A DNA stretch of 64,000 bases from Roseibium sediminicola (GCF_023156505.1 NZ_JALNMJ010000001.1:248001-312000); one strand, 5' to 3'; positions 36,853 through 45,985 are shown, numbered from the stretch's first letter. Numbers and translations are program-made. Notes: generated from the letters alone by a model not told the origin.

Positions 36853-37362
36853 GTGCACGCGCCCAGAGGGGCGAAACCGCTTTCCGATCTTGTCGGCAAG
36901 GCGATGACGCCGGTTTGCCGCAAGCGGGGTTTTGCCTCGGTCGACATCATCGCCTCCTGGGCGGATATCGTCGGCGAGCGTTATGGCACCAGGGTGCAGC
37001 CCGAACGCCTGATCTGGCCGCGCCGGCCGGACCGGACGGATCCGGAAACACCGCCTGAACCGGCAACACTGGTGGTACATACCGACGGTGCGACCGCGCT
37101 GATGCTGTCCCATGACAACGCCCAGGTGATCGAGCGCATCAACACGTTCTACGGCTGGCGCGCCATTGGACGTATCAAGATCCTGCAACAGCCCGTCCAG
37201 GTGAAACGCCCGGCTCCGAAAAGGGACCTGAGGCCGCTGACACAAAGCGAAGAACAGCGTCTTGAGCAAAATCTCGAAGGTGTCGAGAACGACCGGTTGC
37301 GCCAGGCACTGAAGAAACTCGGCGCCCAGGTGATCGCGCGCAATGCCGGCAAGGCCGCCTGA
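36853..37362 (+). CDS. DciA/DUF721-family protein
   Basis: The 169-residue protein has the DUF721 domain: PLSDLVGKAMTPVCRKRGFASVDIIASWADIVGERYGTRVQPERLIWP, then LVVHTDGATALMLSHDNAQVIERINTFYGWRAIGRIKILQ. DciA proteins load the replicative helicase DnaB in bacteria without DnaC, which fits here. The start given is GTG, but its region lacks a ribosome-binding site; a strong GAGGAGGT sits upstream, 5 nt before an in-frame ATC at 36829 (see findings). A second, charged C-terminal half is typical of alphaproteobacterial members. Confidence 0.82.
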   Translation: MHAPRGAKPLSDLVGKAMTPVCRKRGFASVDIIASWADIVGERYGTRVQPERLIWPRRPDRTDPETPPEPATLVVHTDGATALMLSHDNAQVIERINTFYGWRAIGRIKILQQPVQVKRPAPKRDLRPLTQSEEQRLEQNLEGVENDRLRQALKKLGAQVIARNAGKAA

Positions 37363-37636
37363 CACTTAACACCTGACCTTGGACGACACCGGTCAGTCCG
37401 CTATAACAACACCGTGAAACCGGCTCTTGAACCGTCCTCTCTCCCGCCACATTTGATAAGCTTTGTTGACGCCGGATGCCCGACAGGGCACAGAGAGCGT
37501 TAATCTGGTTCATCCTGTATTCAGCTGAGGGCAGGTAGGACGAACCGACATTCACTTCGATGCACCGGTGTCCACTGGAGACCGAGCAACCACGCACCAT
37601 CCGGTGCAGAATTTGACTTGTGACAGGACGATCTTC

Positions 37637-38272
37637 GTGAAACAGACCCGCAGACAGTTTCTCAAAACCACCGCCCTGGCGACGGCCGCCTTTGGTCTTG
37701 CCGGTACCGGCATCGCCCTTGCCGAATCCGTCGATCTGGAGGAGTTGCTGATCCCCGGCCCGCTCGGCGACAAGATCCTCGGCGACGAGAACGCGCCGGT
37801 CACCATTGTCGAATATGCCTCCATGACCTGCGGACATTGCGCCAATTTTCACAAGAAGACCTGGCCGTCCCTGAAGGAACAGTATGTCGACACCGGCAAG
37901 GTTCGTTTCATCTTCCGCGAGTATCCGCTGAACCAGGAAGCCTTTGCCATGTCCATGCTGGCGCGCTGCGCACCGGCCGACAAGTATTTCGAGATTGTGG
38001 ACATCATGTTCGAACAGCTGCGCAGCGGCGCGCTGTCCGGCGAATTCCTTCCCGCCCTGACAAGCCTCTCCAAACAGATCGGTTACACGCAGGAATCGTT
38101 CAACAAATGCCTGACGGACCAGGGCCTTCTGGATGCCCTGGTTGCCGAACGTGACCGCGCGTCGCAAAAATTCGGGGTGAAATCCACGCCGACTTTCTTT
38201 ATCAATGGCGAGTTACATTCCGGGGCAATGTCGATTGAACAGATGGGCGAGATCATCGAAGCGGCAAGTTAA
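37637..38272 (+). CDS. DsbA-family thioredoxin-fold protein with Tat-like signal
   Basis: The 211-residue protein starts VKQTRRQFLKTTALATAAFGLAGTGIALA, a twin-arginine-like export signal (RRQFLK). The thioredoxin fold carries the redox motif CGHC in VTIVEYASMTCGHCANFHKKTWPSLKEQY, and FGVKSTPTFFINGELHSG holds the cis-proline. It probably acts as a periplasmic disulfide oxidase or isomerase of the DsbA/BdbD type. I chose GTG with AGGACG upstream; a longer frame exists but lacks support. It lies between dciA and smc, as in many rhizobia. Confidence 0.88.
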   Translation: MKQTRRQFLKTTALATAAFGLAGTGIALAESVDLEELLIPGPLGDKILGDENAPVTIVEYASMTCGHCANFHKKTWPSLKEQYVDTGKVRFIFREYPLNQEAFAMSMLARCAPADKYFEIVDIMFEQLRSGALSGEFLPALTSLSKQIGYTQESFNKCLTDQGLLDALVAERDRASQKFGVKSTPTFFINGELHSGAMSIEQMGEIIEAAS

Positions 38273-38359
38273 GCTGGCGGCCACGCCGCCGGCTGCCGTG
38301 CGGATGGCCGATCCATCCTGCCTGAAAGAGGCGCCCGTTTCTTCCGGGACCGGGCGCCG

Positions 38360-41300
38360 ATGAAGTTCTCCAAGCTCCGCATCGTCGGCTTCAAATCCTT
38401 CGTCGAGCCGATGGAATTCATCATCGGCAACGGCCTGACCGGTGTGGTCGGGCCGAATGGCTGCGGCAAGTCCAACCTTGTCGAGGCCCTGCGCTGGGTG
38501 ATGGGGGAAAACTCCTACAAGAACATGCGCGCGTCCGGCATGGACGACGTGATCTTCTCCGGCAGCCTCAACCGGCCGGCGCGTAACACGGCCGAAGTGA
38601 CGCTGTTTCTGGATAACCCGGACCGCACCGCGCCTGCCGCCTTCAACGATGCCGACCTTCTGGAAGTCAGCCGCCGCATCGAGCGCGAGCAGGGCTCCAA
38701 CTACAAGATCAACGCAAAGGATGTGCGCGCCCGCGACGTCCAGCTGCTGTTCGCCGACGCCTCCACCGGCGCCCGCTCGCCCGCCATGGTGCGCCAGGGG
38801 CAGATCGGCGAGCTGATTGCCGCCAAGCCGACTTCGCGCCGCCAGATTCTGGAGGAGGCCGCCGGCATTTCCGGCCTGCATTCGCGCCGCCACGAGGCCG
38901 AAATCCGTCTGCGCGCGGCCGAGCAGAACCTGGAGCGCCTGGAAGACGTTCTGGTGCAGATCGATGGCCAGCTCGACAATCTGAAACGCCAGTCGCGCCA
39001 GGCGACCCGCTACCGCAATCTGTCTTCCGAAATTCGCGGCGCCGAAGCCTCGATCCTCTATATCCGCTGGACCGAAGCCCGCGAGGCGCTCGCCAGCGCG
39101 GAAGCCCAGTTCGCCGAGGCCCAGAAACAGGTCAACGAGGCGACCGCGCTGCAAGCTGAAAGTGCCCGCATTCAGGCGATCGCCGCCCACAAGCTGCCGG
39201 AACTGCGCGACGACGCCGCCAAGGCTGGCGCTGCCCTGCAGCGGCTGGTCATCGCGCGCAACGAACTCGACGCCGAGGAACGTCGGGTGAAGGAACGGCT
39301 GCAGGATCTGGAAAGGCGCATGGTGCAGCTGGCGGAGGACATCCGCCGAGAGCAAAGCATGGTTTCCGAGAATGACGAGGTGCTGGAGCGCCTGTCGGAG
39401 GAGCGCGCAGAGCTTCTGGAAGAAAACGAAATGGTCTCGGAGCGGACCGGAACAGCGCGGGAGAAGGTCGCGGAAGCCGAGGAGACCGTGCGCGGCCTCG
39501 AAACCCAGCTGTCCGACCTGACCGCCACCGAGGCCCGGGCAAGCGCGGAACGGCGCCAGCTGGAACGGGCCGTTGCCGACAGCCGCCAGCGGGCCGACCG
39601 CCTGGTGGCCCAGGCCCAGGAGGCCCAGCAGGTCCTGAACGATCTCACCGCCCAGATGGCGGAGCATGATGGCGTTTCGGAAAACCGGGAAGCGCTGGAA
39701 CTCGCCGAGGAAGCCTTGATCGAGGCGGAAACGGCCGTTGAAGACGCCGAAACGGCAACGCGCGAGGCCCGTGAGCGGGAACAGGCCGCGCGTGCGCCGC
39801 TCAGCGAAGCGCAGCAGATGCTGCAGGGGCTCGAAACCGAGGCGCGCACCCTGGAGCAGGTGCTCAATGTTCATTCCGACCAGGATCACACGCCCGTCGT
39901 CGAGCAGCTGACGGTCGAGCAAGGCTTTGAGACTGCGCTCGGCGCCGCGCTCGGCGAGGATCTCGATGCCTCGCTGGAGGAAGCTGCCGCCGTCCGCTGG
40001 CAGGGCGTCCTGCCCCATGACGGCGATCCGGCTTTGCCCTCCGGCCTGCGCAGCCTCGCCGATGTCGTCGATGCGCCGGCCGAGCTCAAACGCCGTCTTC
40101 TTCAGATCGGCATTGTCGAGCAGGCCGCCGGGCCGGGTTTGCGCAACACCTTGAAACCCGGCCAATGCCTGGTCTCCAAGGAAGGCGACCTCTGGCGCTG
40201 GGACGGTTACGTGGTGGCCGCCAACGCGCCGACGCCTGCAGCTCAACGCCTGGCACAGAAAAACCGGCTGGCCGAACTCGGCGACGAGATCGACACCGCG
40301 CGCCGGGGCGTGGCCGACCAGGTCGAAGCATTGGAACGCGCCGCGGCCGACGTGCGCCAGGCCGTTGAACTGGAACAGATCGCCCGGGGCAAGGTCCGCG
40401 ACGGCCAGCGCCGGGCCTCGGCAGCCCGAGAGGCGCTGGCGGCGGCCGAACGGGCCATTTCCCAGGTCGCAGCCAAGAAGGAAGCCGCCCAGGATCGGGC
40501 GCAGCGCCTCGGCGAGGAAGCCGAGATGGCGCGCGAGCAGGTACTCGAAGCCGAGGCTCAGCTGGAAGAAGCGCCCGACGCCACCAGCTATCAGGACCAG
40601 ATCGAGGAGCTGCGCGGCGAAGTCGCCGCCGCCCGAAGTGCGCTTGCCGAAGCGCGCGCCGTTTCCGAAGGGCTGACGCGCGAACAGCAGATGCGCGACC
40701 GCCGCCTTGAGGCGATCGCCCGCGAGTATGACAGCTGGAAAACCCGTGCCGCCAATGCCGCCCAGCAGATTGCCGTCCTGAAGGAGCGTCAGGAGGAGGC
40801 CGAGGAAGAGCGCGGCGAGCTGATCGAGGCGCCCGAGGACATCGAGATCAAGCGCCGGGAGCTGTTCTCCGCCATCGCCAAGGCGGAAGAGGACAAGAAA
40901 GCCAAGGACGACCGGCTGCAGCAGGCCGAACTCGACCTATCCGACGTCGACCGGGCAGCCAAGGCGGCGATGGAAGCCATGTCTGGCGCCCGCGAGCAGA
41001 AGATCCGCGCCGAGGAGCGGCTTGAAGCAGCGAAATCCCGCATGAGCGACCTGGAACGGCGCATCGACGAGGATCTGGAAGTGTCCGTTGCGGCCCTGCC
41101 GGAGATTGCCGGACTGAAGGAGGGCGCGCCCCTGCCGGACCCGGAGGCGATGGAACGCAAGCTGGAACGTTTGAAAGCCGAGCGCGAGCGCCTCGGTGGC
41201 GTCAATTTGCGCGCTGAAGAGGAATTGCGTGAGATCGACGAACAGAAAACCACGCTGACATCCGAGCGCGACGATCTCATCGAGGCGATTCGGCGTCTGC

Positions 41301-41818
41301 GCACCGGCATTTCCAATCTCAACCGTGAGGCCCGGGAGCGCCTGTTGGCCTCCTTCGAAGTGGTCAACGGCCATTTCCAGCGTCTGTTTACGCACCTTTT
41401 CGGCGGCGGCACGGCGGAGCTTCAGCTGGTCGACAGCGACGACCCGCTCGATGCGGGCCTCGAAATCATCGCCCGCCCGCCGGGCAAGAAGCCGCAGACC
41501 ATGACGCTTTTGTCGGGCGGCGAGCAGGCCTTGACCGCCATGTCTCTGATTTTTGCGGTGTTCTTGACGAATCCGGCACCGATCTGCGTGCTCGATGAGG
41601 TCGATGCACCGCTCGATGACGCCAATGTCGAGCGCTATTGCGATCTTCTGGACGAAATGGCGGCCAGCACGGAGACACGTTTTGTGGTCATCACCCACAA
41701 TCCGATCACCATGGCCCGCATGAACCGCTTGTTTGGTGTGACCATGGCCGAACGCGGCGTTTCCCAGCTGGTTTCGGTGGATTTGGAGACAGCCGAGCGA
41801 TTCCGCGAAACCGCCTAG
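38360..41818 (+). CDS. smc: chromosome segregation protein SMC
   Basis: The 1152-residue ATPase starts KLRIVGFKSFVEPMEFIIGNGLTGVVGPNGCGKSNLVEALRWVMGE, with the Walker A motif near residues 31-39. Two long coiled coils rich in Glu, Ala and Arg flank a central hinge (about 500-620), and the C-terminus has the ABC signature LLSGGEQALTAMSLIFA and Walker B ICVLDEVDAPLDDAN. SMC organises and segregates chromosomes with ScpA and ScpB, which are not in this window. It starts 87 nt after the DsbA-like gene. Confidence 0.97.
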   Translation: MKFSKLRIVGFKSFVEPMEFIIGNGLTGVVGPNGCGKSNLVEALRWVMGENSYKNMRASGMDDVIFSGSLNRPARNTAEVTLFLDNPDRTAPAAFNDADLLEVSRRIEREQGSNYKINAKDVRARDVQLLFADASTGARSPAMVRQGQIGELIAAKPTSRRQILEEAAGISGLHSRRHEAEIRLRAAEQNLERLEDVLVQIDGQLDNLKRQSRQATRYRNLSSEIRGAEASILYIRWTEAREALASAEAQFAEAQKQVNEATALQAESARIQAIAAHKLPELRDDAAKAGAALQRLVIARNELDAEERRVKERLQDLERRMVQLAEDIRREQSMVSENDEVLERLSEERAELLEENEMVSERTGTAREKVAEAEETVRGLETQLSDLTATEARASAERRQLERAVADSRQRADRLVAQAQEAQQVLNDLTAQMAEHDGVSENREALELAEEALIEAETAVEDAETATREAREREQAARAPLSEAQQMLQGLETEARTLEQVLNVHSDQDHTPVVEQLTVEQGFETALGAALGEDLDASLEEAAAVRWQGVLPHDGDPALPSGLRSLADVVDAPAELKRRLLQIGIVEQAAGPGLRNTLKPGQCLVSKEGDLWRWDGYVVAANAPTPAAQRLAQKNRLAELGDEIDTARRGVADQVEALERAAADVRQAVELEQIARGKVRDGQRRASAAREALAAAERAISQVAAKKEAAQDRAQRLGEEAEMAREQVLEAEAQLEEAPDATSYQDQIEELRGEVAAARSALAEARAVSEGLTREQQMRDRRLEAIAREYDSWKTRAANAAQQIAVLKERQEEAEEERGELIEAPEDIEIKRRELFSAIAKAEEDKKAKDDRLQQAELDLSDVDRAAKAAMEAMSGAREQKIRAEERLEAAKSRMSDLERRIDEDLEVSVAALPEIAGLKEGAPLPDPEAMERKLERLKAERERLGGVNLRAEEELREIDEQKTTLTSERDDLIEAIRRLRTGISNLNREARERLLASFEVVNGHFQRLFTHLFGGGTAELQLVDSDDPLDAGLEIIARPPGKKPQTMTLLSGGEQALTAMSLIFAVFLTNPAPICVLDEVDAPLDDANVERYCDLLDEMAASTETRFVVITHNPITMARMNRLFGVTMAERGVSQLVSVDLETAERFRETA

Positions 41819-41944
41819 CTGGCGGCCGTAAGCGCATCTTGTGCGGCACTGCCGCGAAAAGCTTATGCAACTTAGGTCTGGCCGAATCTGTATGAGTAAA
41901 AATAGTGATTTAATATCAATAAGATAGAGTTTCCTTAAGGCTTC

Positions 41945-41972
41945 TTGACACGGCAGGGGGCGCCGACTATGG
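41945..41972 (+). promoter_or_regulatory. putative promoter of the Fo operon
   Basis: CTTGACA (TTGACA at 41945-41950) and CTATGG (41967-41972) are 16 bp apart, close to the alphaproteobacterial consensus CTTGAC-n17-CTATAT. The first gene starts 65 bp downstream. Confidence 0.55.
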
Positions 41973-42037
41973 TGCGCGCGGCTTAGGGGGCTCCCTGTTG
42001 TTGGATCTGACATGTCGGCGCTGGCTGAGGACTTAAG

Positions 42038-42427
42038 ATGATGTCTTCGCAAAACGGCGATGGAGAAGATCGGGCAGCTGGTTCCTCTGAAGCGGGTCTG
42101 TCGGAACGGCGGGCTCAATTGAACCGGAAGCTTGATGGCATTCGGGCGGTAGAAGAAAAAGCCGCTCGCAAGTCGCAAAGCAGCTCATCCGGATATGCGC
42201 AGGCAATGAAGCTGTCTTCAGAATTCATTGCGGGCGTACTGGTGGGGGCCGGGATCGGTTGGGTGACCGACCAGTGGTTTGGAACATCGCCCTTCGGGCT
42301 GATCGTTTTCCTGCTGCTGGGCTTCGTAGCCGGTGTCTTGAATGTTCTGCGCTCGGCCGGGGTTGTCGAGGACCAGGACGCCAAGATCCAGCGCGAAAAA
42401 GACGTTCAGAACGACAGGACCGACTAG
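42038..42427 (+). CDS. atpI: ATP synthase protein I (AtpI)
   Basis: The 129-residue protein has a charged, hydrophilic N-terminus and two membrane helices: KLSSEFIAGVLVGAGIGWVTDQWFG and SPFGLIVFLLLGFVAGVLNVLRSAG. This is the AtpI/AtpZ pattern; AtpI helps assemble the c-ring and may handle magnesium. Two adjacent ATGs (42038, 42041) are possible starts. It is the first gene of the Fo operon, 54 nt before atpB. Confidence 0.9.
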   Translation: MMSSQNGDGEDRAAGSSEAGLSERRAQLNRKLDGIRAVEEKAARKSQSSSSGYAQAMKLSSEFIAGVLVGAGIGWVTDQWFGTSPFGLIVFLLLGFVAGVLNVLRSAGVVEDQDAKIQREKDVQNDRTD

Positions 42428-42481
42428 ATTTTGTCGCGCCTTCGGGCGCTGTGATTATGAACGAGCGAAGAAGGCTGGCCG

Positions 42482-43231
42482 GTGGCGAACGATCCGATCC
42501 ATCAGTTCCAAATCCAGAAGATCTTTCCGATTGAAGTCGGGGGTATGGATTTCTCTTTCACCAACTCTTCGCTGTTCATGGTTTTGACCGTGGCAGCGAC
42601 GTCTGCATTTCTGATCTTCTCGACCAGCGGCCGTGGCCTTGTCCCGTCCCGTGTTCAGTCGGTCTCGGAAATGATGTACGAATTCGTCGCAAGCACGTTG
42701 CGAAGCTCAGCGGGAACGGAAGGTATGCGCTTTTTTCCGCTCGTGTTCTCGCTCTTCATGTTCGTGCTTGTCGCAAACCTCTTCGGGATGTTCCCGTATT
42801 TCTTCACCATCACCAGCCACATCATCGTGACCTTTGCGCTTGCGATGCTGGTGATCATGACCGTGATCATCTACGGCTTCATGAAAAACGGTATGAAGTT
42901 CCTCAAACTGTTCGTCCCGAGCGGCGTGCCTGGCGCACTGATCCCGCTGGTGACCCTGATTGAGGTGATCTCCTTCCTGTCGCGTCCGATCAGCCTGTCC
43001 GTTCGTCTGTTTGCGAACATGCTGGCCGGTCACATCACGCTGAAGGTTTTCTCTGGTTTCGTCGTCAGCCTCAGCGCCATGGGCGCGGTCGGGGTGTTCG
43101 GATCCATTCTTCCGCTTGGAATGACGGTCGCCCTGACGGCGCTGGAATTCCTGGTCGCGTTCCTGCAGGCCTATGTCTTCACGGTCCTGACCTGCATGTA
43201 TCTGAACGACGCCATTCATCCTTCACACTGA
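42482..43231 (+). CDS. atpB: F0F1 ATP synthase subunit a
   Basis: Subunit a forms the proton half-channels beside the c-ring. The 249-residue membrane protein contains the essential arginine helix [29 protein letters not shown] and the C-terminal [29 protein letters not shown]. Start is GTG, preceded by GAAGAAGG. The 73-nt gap to atpE is typical. The F1 genes are not in this window; alphaproteobacteria usually carry them in a separate operon. Confidence 0.95.
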   Translation: MANDPIHQFQIQKIFPIEVGGMDFSFTNSSLFMVLTVAATSAFLIFSTSGRGLVPSRVQSVSEMMYEFVASTLRSSAGTEGMRFFPLVFSLFMFVLVANLFGMFPYFFTITSHIIVTFALAMLVIMTVIIYGFMKNGMKFLKLFVPSGVPGALIPLVTLIEVISFLSRPISLSVRLFANMLAGHITLKVFSGFVVSLSAMGAVGVFGSILPLGMTVALTALEFLVAFLQAYVFTVLTCMYLNDAIHPSH

Positions 43232-43304
43232 GGGTAATCCAAATCACACGGCCTCAATGCGCCGTACGTGAGCAATCTGCAAACACCATCTAGGAGCACG
43301 TGTC

Positions 43305-43529
43305 ATGGAAGCAGAAGCAGCAAAATACATCGGTGCCGGTATCGCATGTCTCGGCATGGGCGGCGCAGGCATCGGCCTCGGCAGCATCTTCGGTAACTAC
43401 CTCGCAGGCGCTCTGCGCAACCCGTCCGCAGCTGATGGCCAGTTCGGCCGTCTGATCTTCGGCTTCGCCGTGACGGAAGCTCTGGGCATCTTCTCCCTGC
43501 TGGTCGCTCTGATCCTCCTGTTCGCTTAA
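43305..43529 (+). CDS. atpE: F0F1 ATP synthase subunit c
   Basis: The 74-residue hairpin protein forms the proton-driven ring. Residues 8-36 make the first helix ([20 protein letters not shown]), Arg38-Asn39-Pro40 is the polar loop that contacts F1, and Glu58 in [15 protein letters not shown] is the proton-binding carboxylate. The absence of sodium-binding residues points to a proton-coupled enzyme. A GC-rich hairpin follows the gene, which may stabilise its mRNA, since this subunit is needed in many copies. Confidence 0.96.
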   Translation: MEAEAAKYIGAGIACLGMGGAGIGLGSIFGNYLAGALRNPSAADGQFGRLIFGFAVTEALGIFSLLVALILLFA

Positions 43530-43560
43530 TCGCTCATAAGCAGCGACTAACGATGCGACT

Positions 43561-43595
43561 CCGGTGGCGGCGCCCTGAAAGCGCCGCCTAGCCGG
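43561..43595 (+). promoter_or_regulatory. intercistronic hairpin after atpE
   Basis: CCGG-t-GGCGGCGC, loop CCTGAAA, GCGCCGCC-tag-CCGG. The 8-bp inner stem is perfect and there is no T-run. It may protect upstream mRNA from 3' decay and raise atpE expression. Confidence 0.65.
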
Positions 43596-43611
43596 ATTTA
43601 GGAGACAGGAA

Positions 43612-44160
43612 ATGGCAGGCACGACCACTGAAGGCCACGCGGTAATCGCGGAAGCGGCCGCAGAGCACGGCGCGGGTTTCCCGCCGTTCGACGCGACCAC
43701 CTTTGCGTCCCAGCTGCTATGGCTCGCCATCACCTTCGGCATCTTCTACTGGATCATGAAGAACGTGGCCATGCCGCGGCTCGCTGGGATCCTGGAAGAC
43801 CGCAAGGACCGCATCGCCGGTGATCTTTCCGAGGCCAACCGCCTGAAGGAAGAAACCGACGCGGCGATCGCGGCATACGAGCAGGCACTGACCGAAGCCC
43901 GCAACAAGGCGCATGGCATTGCCCATGACACGCGGGCCAAGCTCAAGGCCGAGCAGGATGCTCGCCGCGAGAAGGCGGAAGCCGAACTCGGCGAAAAGCT
44001 CAAGGCGGCGGAAGCTCATATTGCCGGCATCAAGACCGAGGCCCTTTCCCAGATCGAGGAAATTGCCGGAGACACCACGTCAGCGCTCGTCGAGCAGCTG
44101 ATCGGCAAGGCTCCGACCAAGACCGATCTGACCAAGGCGCTGAAATCGGCGATGAACTGA
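43612..44160 (+). CDS. F0F1 ATP synthase subunit b'
   Basis: The 182-residue protein has a hydrophilic N-terminus, one membrane helix (SQLLWLAITFGIFYWIMKNVAMPRLAGIL) and a long charged coiled coil that forms half of the peripheral stalk with subunit b. The b' subunit is the divergent paralogue found in photosynthetic bacteria and alphaproteobacteria; its gene is variously named atpG, atpX or atpF2, so I give no symbol. GGAGACAGGAA precedes the ATG. It is 10 nt from the next gene. Confidence 0.93.
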   Translation: MAGTTTEGHAVIAEAAAEHGAGFPPFDATTFASQLLWLAITFGIFYWIMKNVAMPRLAGILEDRKDRIAGDLSEANRLKEETDAAIAAYEQALTEARNKAHGIAHDTRAKLKAEQDARREKAEAELGEKLKAAEAHIAGIKTEALSQIEEIAGDTTSALVEQLIGKAPTKTDLTKALKSAMN

Positions 44161-44170
44161 GGAGACGATC

Positions 44171-44650
44171 ATGGACGCTACATTTTGGGCCACGATCGGT
44201 CTCGTTCTTTTCTTCGCGCTGATCATCTATATCAAGGTTCCGGCCAAAATCGGAGCCTCCCTGGATGAGCGCGCCGAAGGTATCCGCAAGGACCTGGAAG
44301 AAGCACGCAAGATGCGTGAAGAAGCCCAGGAACTGCTGTCGGAATATCAGCGCAAGCGCCATGAGGCCGAAGGCGAGGCGGAAGGCATCATTGCTGAAGC
44401 AACGTCTGAAGCCGAGCGCCTGACGGTTGAAACCAACCAGGCTCTTGAAGAGATGATCGCCCGCCGTACCAAGGCAGCGGAAGACAAGATTGCCCAGGCC
44501 GAAAGCCAGGCGATTGCCGAAGTCCGCGCCAAGGCAGCCGACATCGCCGTTGCCGCGGCCGAGCAGATCCTGACCGCCAAGGTCAAGGACAAGGTCGCCG
44601 ACGACATTGTCGCCAAGAGCATTGCTCAGGTGAAAGACCGTCTGAACTGA
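44171..44650 (+). CDS. atpF: F0F1 ATP synthase subunit b
   Basis: The 159-residue protein has one N-terminal membrane helix (TFWATIGLVLFFALIIYIKVPAKIGASLDERAEGI) and then a charged coiled coil rich in Glu, Ala and Arg, ending ADDIVAKSIAQVKDRLN. It pairs with b' to hold the F1 head against rotation. GAGGAGACG lies before the ATG. It is the last gene of the Fo operon, with a strong terminator 27 nt after the stop. Confidence 0.94.
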   Translation: MDATFWATIGLVLFFALIIYIKVPAKIGASLDERAEGIRKDLEEARKMREEAQELLSEYQRKRHEAEGEAEGIIAEATSEAERLTVETNQALEEMIARRTKAAEDKIAQAESQAIAEVRAKAADIAVAAAEQILTAKVKDKVADDIVAKSIAQVKDRLN

Positions 44651-44676
44651 GGTTCAGGGTTCTGGTGAAGAAATGA

Positions 44677-44705
44677 AAAGCGGCCTTTCGGGGCCGCTTT
44701 TTTTT
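44677..44705 (+). terminator. intrinsic terminator of the Fo operon
   Basis: AAAGCGGCC, loop TTTCGG, GGCCGCTTT followed by TTTTT. The stem is perfect; the nearest plus-strand gene is atpF. Confidence 0.93.
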
Positions 44706-44722
44706 GTTGGCTGCCAGTCTGA

Positions 44723-45244
44723 TCACATGTCGGTTTCCCGGACCATGATCAGGTTGGGCACCGCTCCACCTTCGAACTCGAAGGTCCAGCGCCCTTCATG
44801 CCGCATGCCGAGTGCCTCGTAGAAGGCAATGGCCCGGTCATTCTTTTCATAGACCGTGAGGAAAAGCTTTTCCTGGCCGGCCGCCGCGGCCAGTTTGAGC
44901 GCGTTGTCAAAAAGCCTCCGGCCAAGCCCCAGCCGCTGATGATGCCGGCGGACGTAAAGAGTTTCGAACTCGGCCGTCCCGCTGCCGGGCGATACAGGAT
45001 CGACCTTCAGGTTGAGCAGGACATAGCCCATAAGGCCGACGTCGTTGCGGGCAACGAGGAGGTACTTGTTTCTGTCAGCGAGGGCACCAGCGAAAGCCTC
45101 CGGTGTATAGGTCTCCAGAACATGTGCCGCGAAACTGTCGGAGATGCCTTCAGTCGCGTAGGTGTCCAGCCAGACTTCTATCGAGAGGGCAGCCAGGCTT
45201 CGGGCGTCCAAAGGCGTTGCCGCCTCGATTTTGAAAGCTGACAT
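44723..45244 (-). CDS. GNAT N-acetyltransferase
   Basis: The 173-residue protein has a GNAT fold: IEAATPLDARSLAALSIEVWLDTY at the N-terminus, the core strand GTAEFETLYVRRHHQRLGLGRRLFDNALKLA with the acetyl-CoA pyrophosphate loop QRLGLG, and KLFLTVYEKNDRAIAFYEALGM near the C-terminus. The substrate is unknown. It is convergent with the Fo operon and stands alone. Confidence 0.88.
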   Translation of the reverse strand: MSAFKIEAATPLDARSLAALSIEVWLDTYATEGISDSFAAHVLETYTPEAFAGALADRNKYLLVARNDVGLMGYVLLNLKVDPVSPGSGTAEFETLYVRRHHQRLGLGRRLFDNALKLAAAAGQEKLFLTVYEKNDRAIAFYEALGMRHEGRWTFEFEGGAVPNLIMVRETDM

Positions 45245-45435
45245 GGTGACGTCTCACGGTCCTGGGAAATGCTGCTGATAGCCGGAGCAAGAACGAACGC
45301 TTAGCAGAGTTGACCCTGCACAGGTCAGTTCGGATTGAACGTCATCGGAGGGGAGAGAAGGAACAGATGTCCTTCAAACACGTGACTTGGGGAAAGGCGG
45401 AAAGCTGTCGGGTGAAGGCAATGCGCTGACCCTCG

Positions 45436-45534
45436 TCAGAAATAGAGGCTGGAAGCAAGGACCAGGACAACGGAAAGGATGACACCGCCCACCGCAAGAA
45501 GGGCGACGGCTCTCTCATAGTGCTGATTGAACAT
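45436..45534 (-). CDS. small single-helix membrane protein (32 aa, candidate)
   Basis: This short frame starts MFNQHYERAVALLAVGGVIL and ends LASSLYF. The first eight residues are polar and the remaining 24 form one hydrophobic helix that would span the membrane with the N-terminus probably inside. AAGGGA lies about 11 nt before the ATG, a loose ribosome-binding site. It sits in a 470-bp gap between two acetyltransferase genes. I know no family for it; the clean amphipathic layout is the main reason to believe it is a gene. Confidence 0.5.
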   Translation of the reverse strand: MFNQHYERAVALLAVGGVILSVVLVLASSLYF

Positions 45535-45714
45535 TGTACGAAAATTCCCTTTGGCTTGGGTCGGGGCTATGCTCAAAGGTGCGCCTTACCGATTTCTTAA
45601 AGGAAAAGGTAAACTTGGCATTTGACGACAGCCTGCTGCGGAGATGCCAAGCATTCGTTTCGGCAGCCTAGGCAGGAATGCGTAGCGTATTTCCGGTGGG
45701 TTCGGCTTCAGGTT

Positions 45715-45973
45715 TCAACGATTTTTCTTTTCCCGAACGGTGAGCGTTACCTTGTCATTGAGACGGCATTCGCCGATCAGTCCATATCCGAGCCGTTGAT
45801 AGAATTCGATGTTTCTGAGGCTCTTGCTTCCGGAACTGCTCCTCGGTTTCGGTCAGCGGAGCAATTGTCCAGTCCTGGTAGATTTCGGCTTCGCTCTGGT
45901 AGGCCTCTCTTTGCAGAGCCAGCAGTTCGCAGGCATCGGCTTCGCCCACCCGGAAAATTGATAGCTCCAACAC
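45715..45973 (-). pseudogene. remnant of a GNAT acetyltransferase gene
   Basis: The first part starts MLELSIFRVGEADACELLAL and continues to TIAPLTETEEQ, a normal GNAT N-terminus. After that the GNAT C-terminus appears in another frame: RNIEFYQRLGYGLIGECRL followed by NDKVTLTVREKKNR and a stop at 45715-45717. About 60 residues of the core, including the acetyl-CoA loop, are missing between the two. An internal deletion with frame change explains this. Confidence 0.75.
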
Positions 45974-45985
45974 GGCGCCCCTTAT

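Noticed and set aside
38213..40246. 677-codon minus-strand frame opposite smc
   Set aside because: It mirrors the codon bias of smc; the amino-acid composition is unnatural and no domain is visible.
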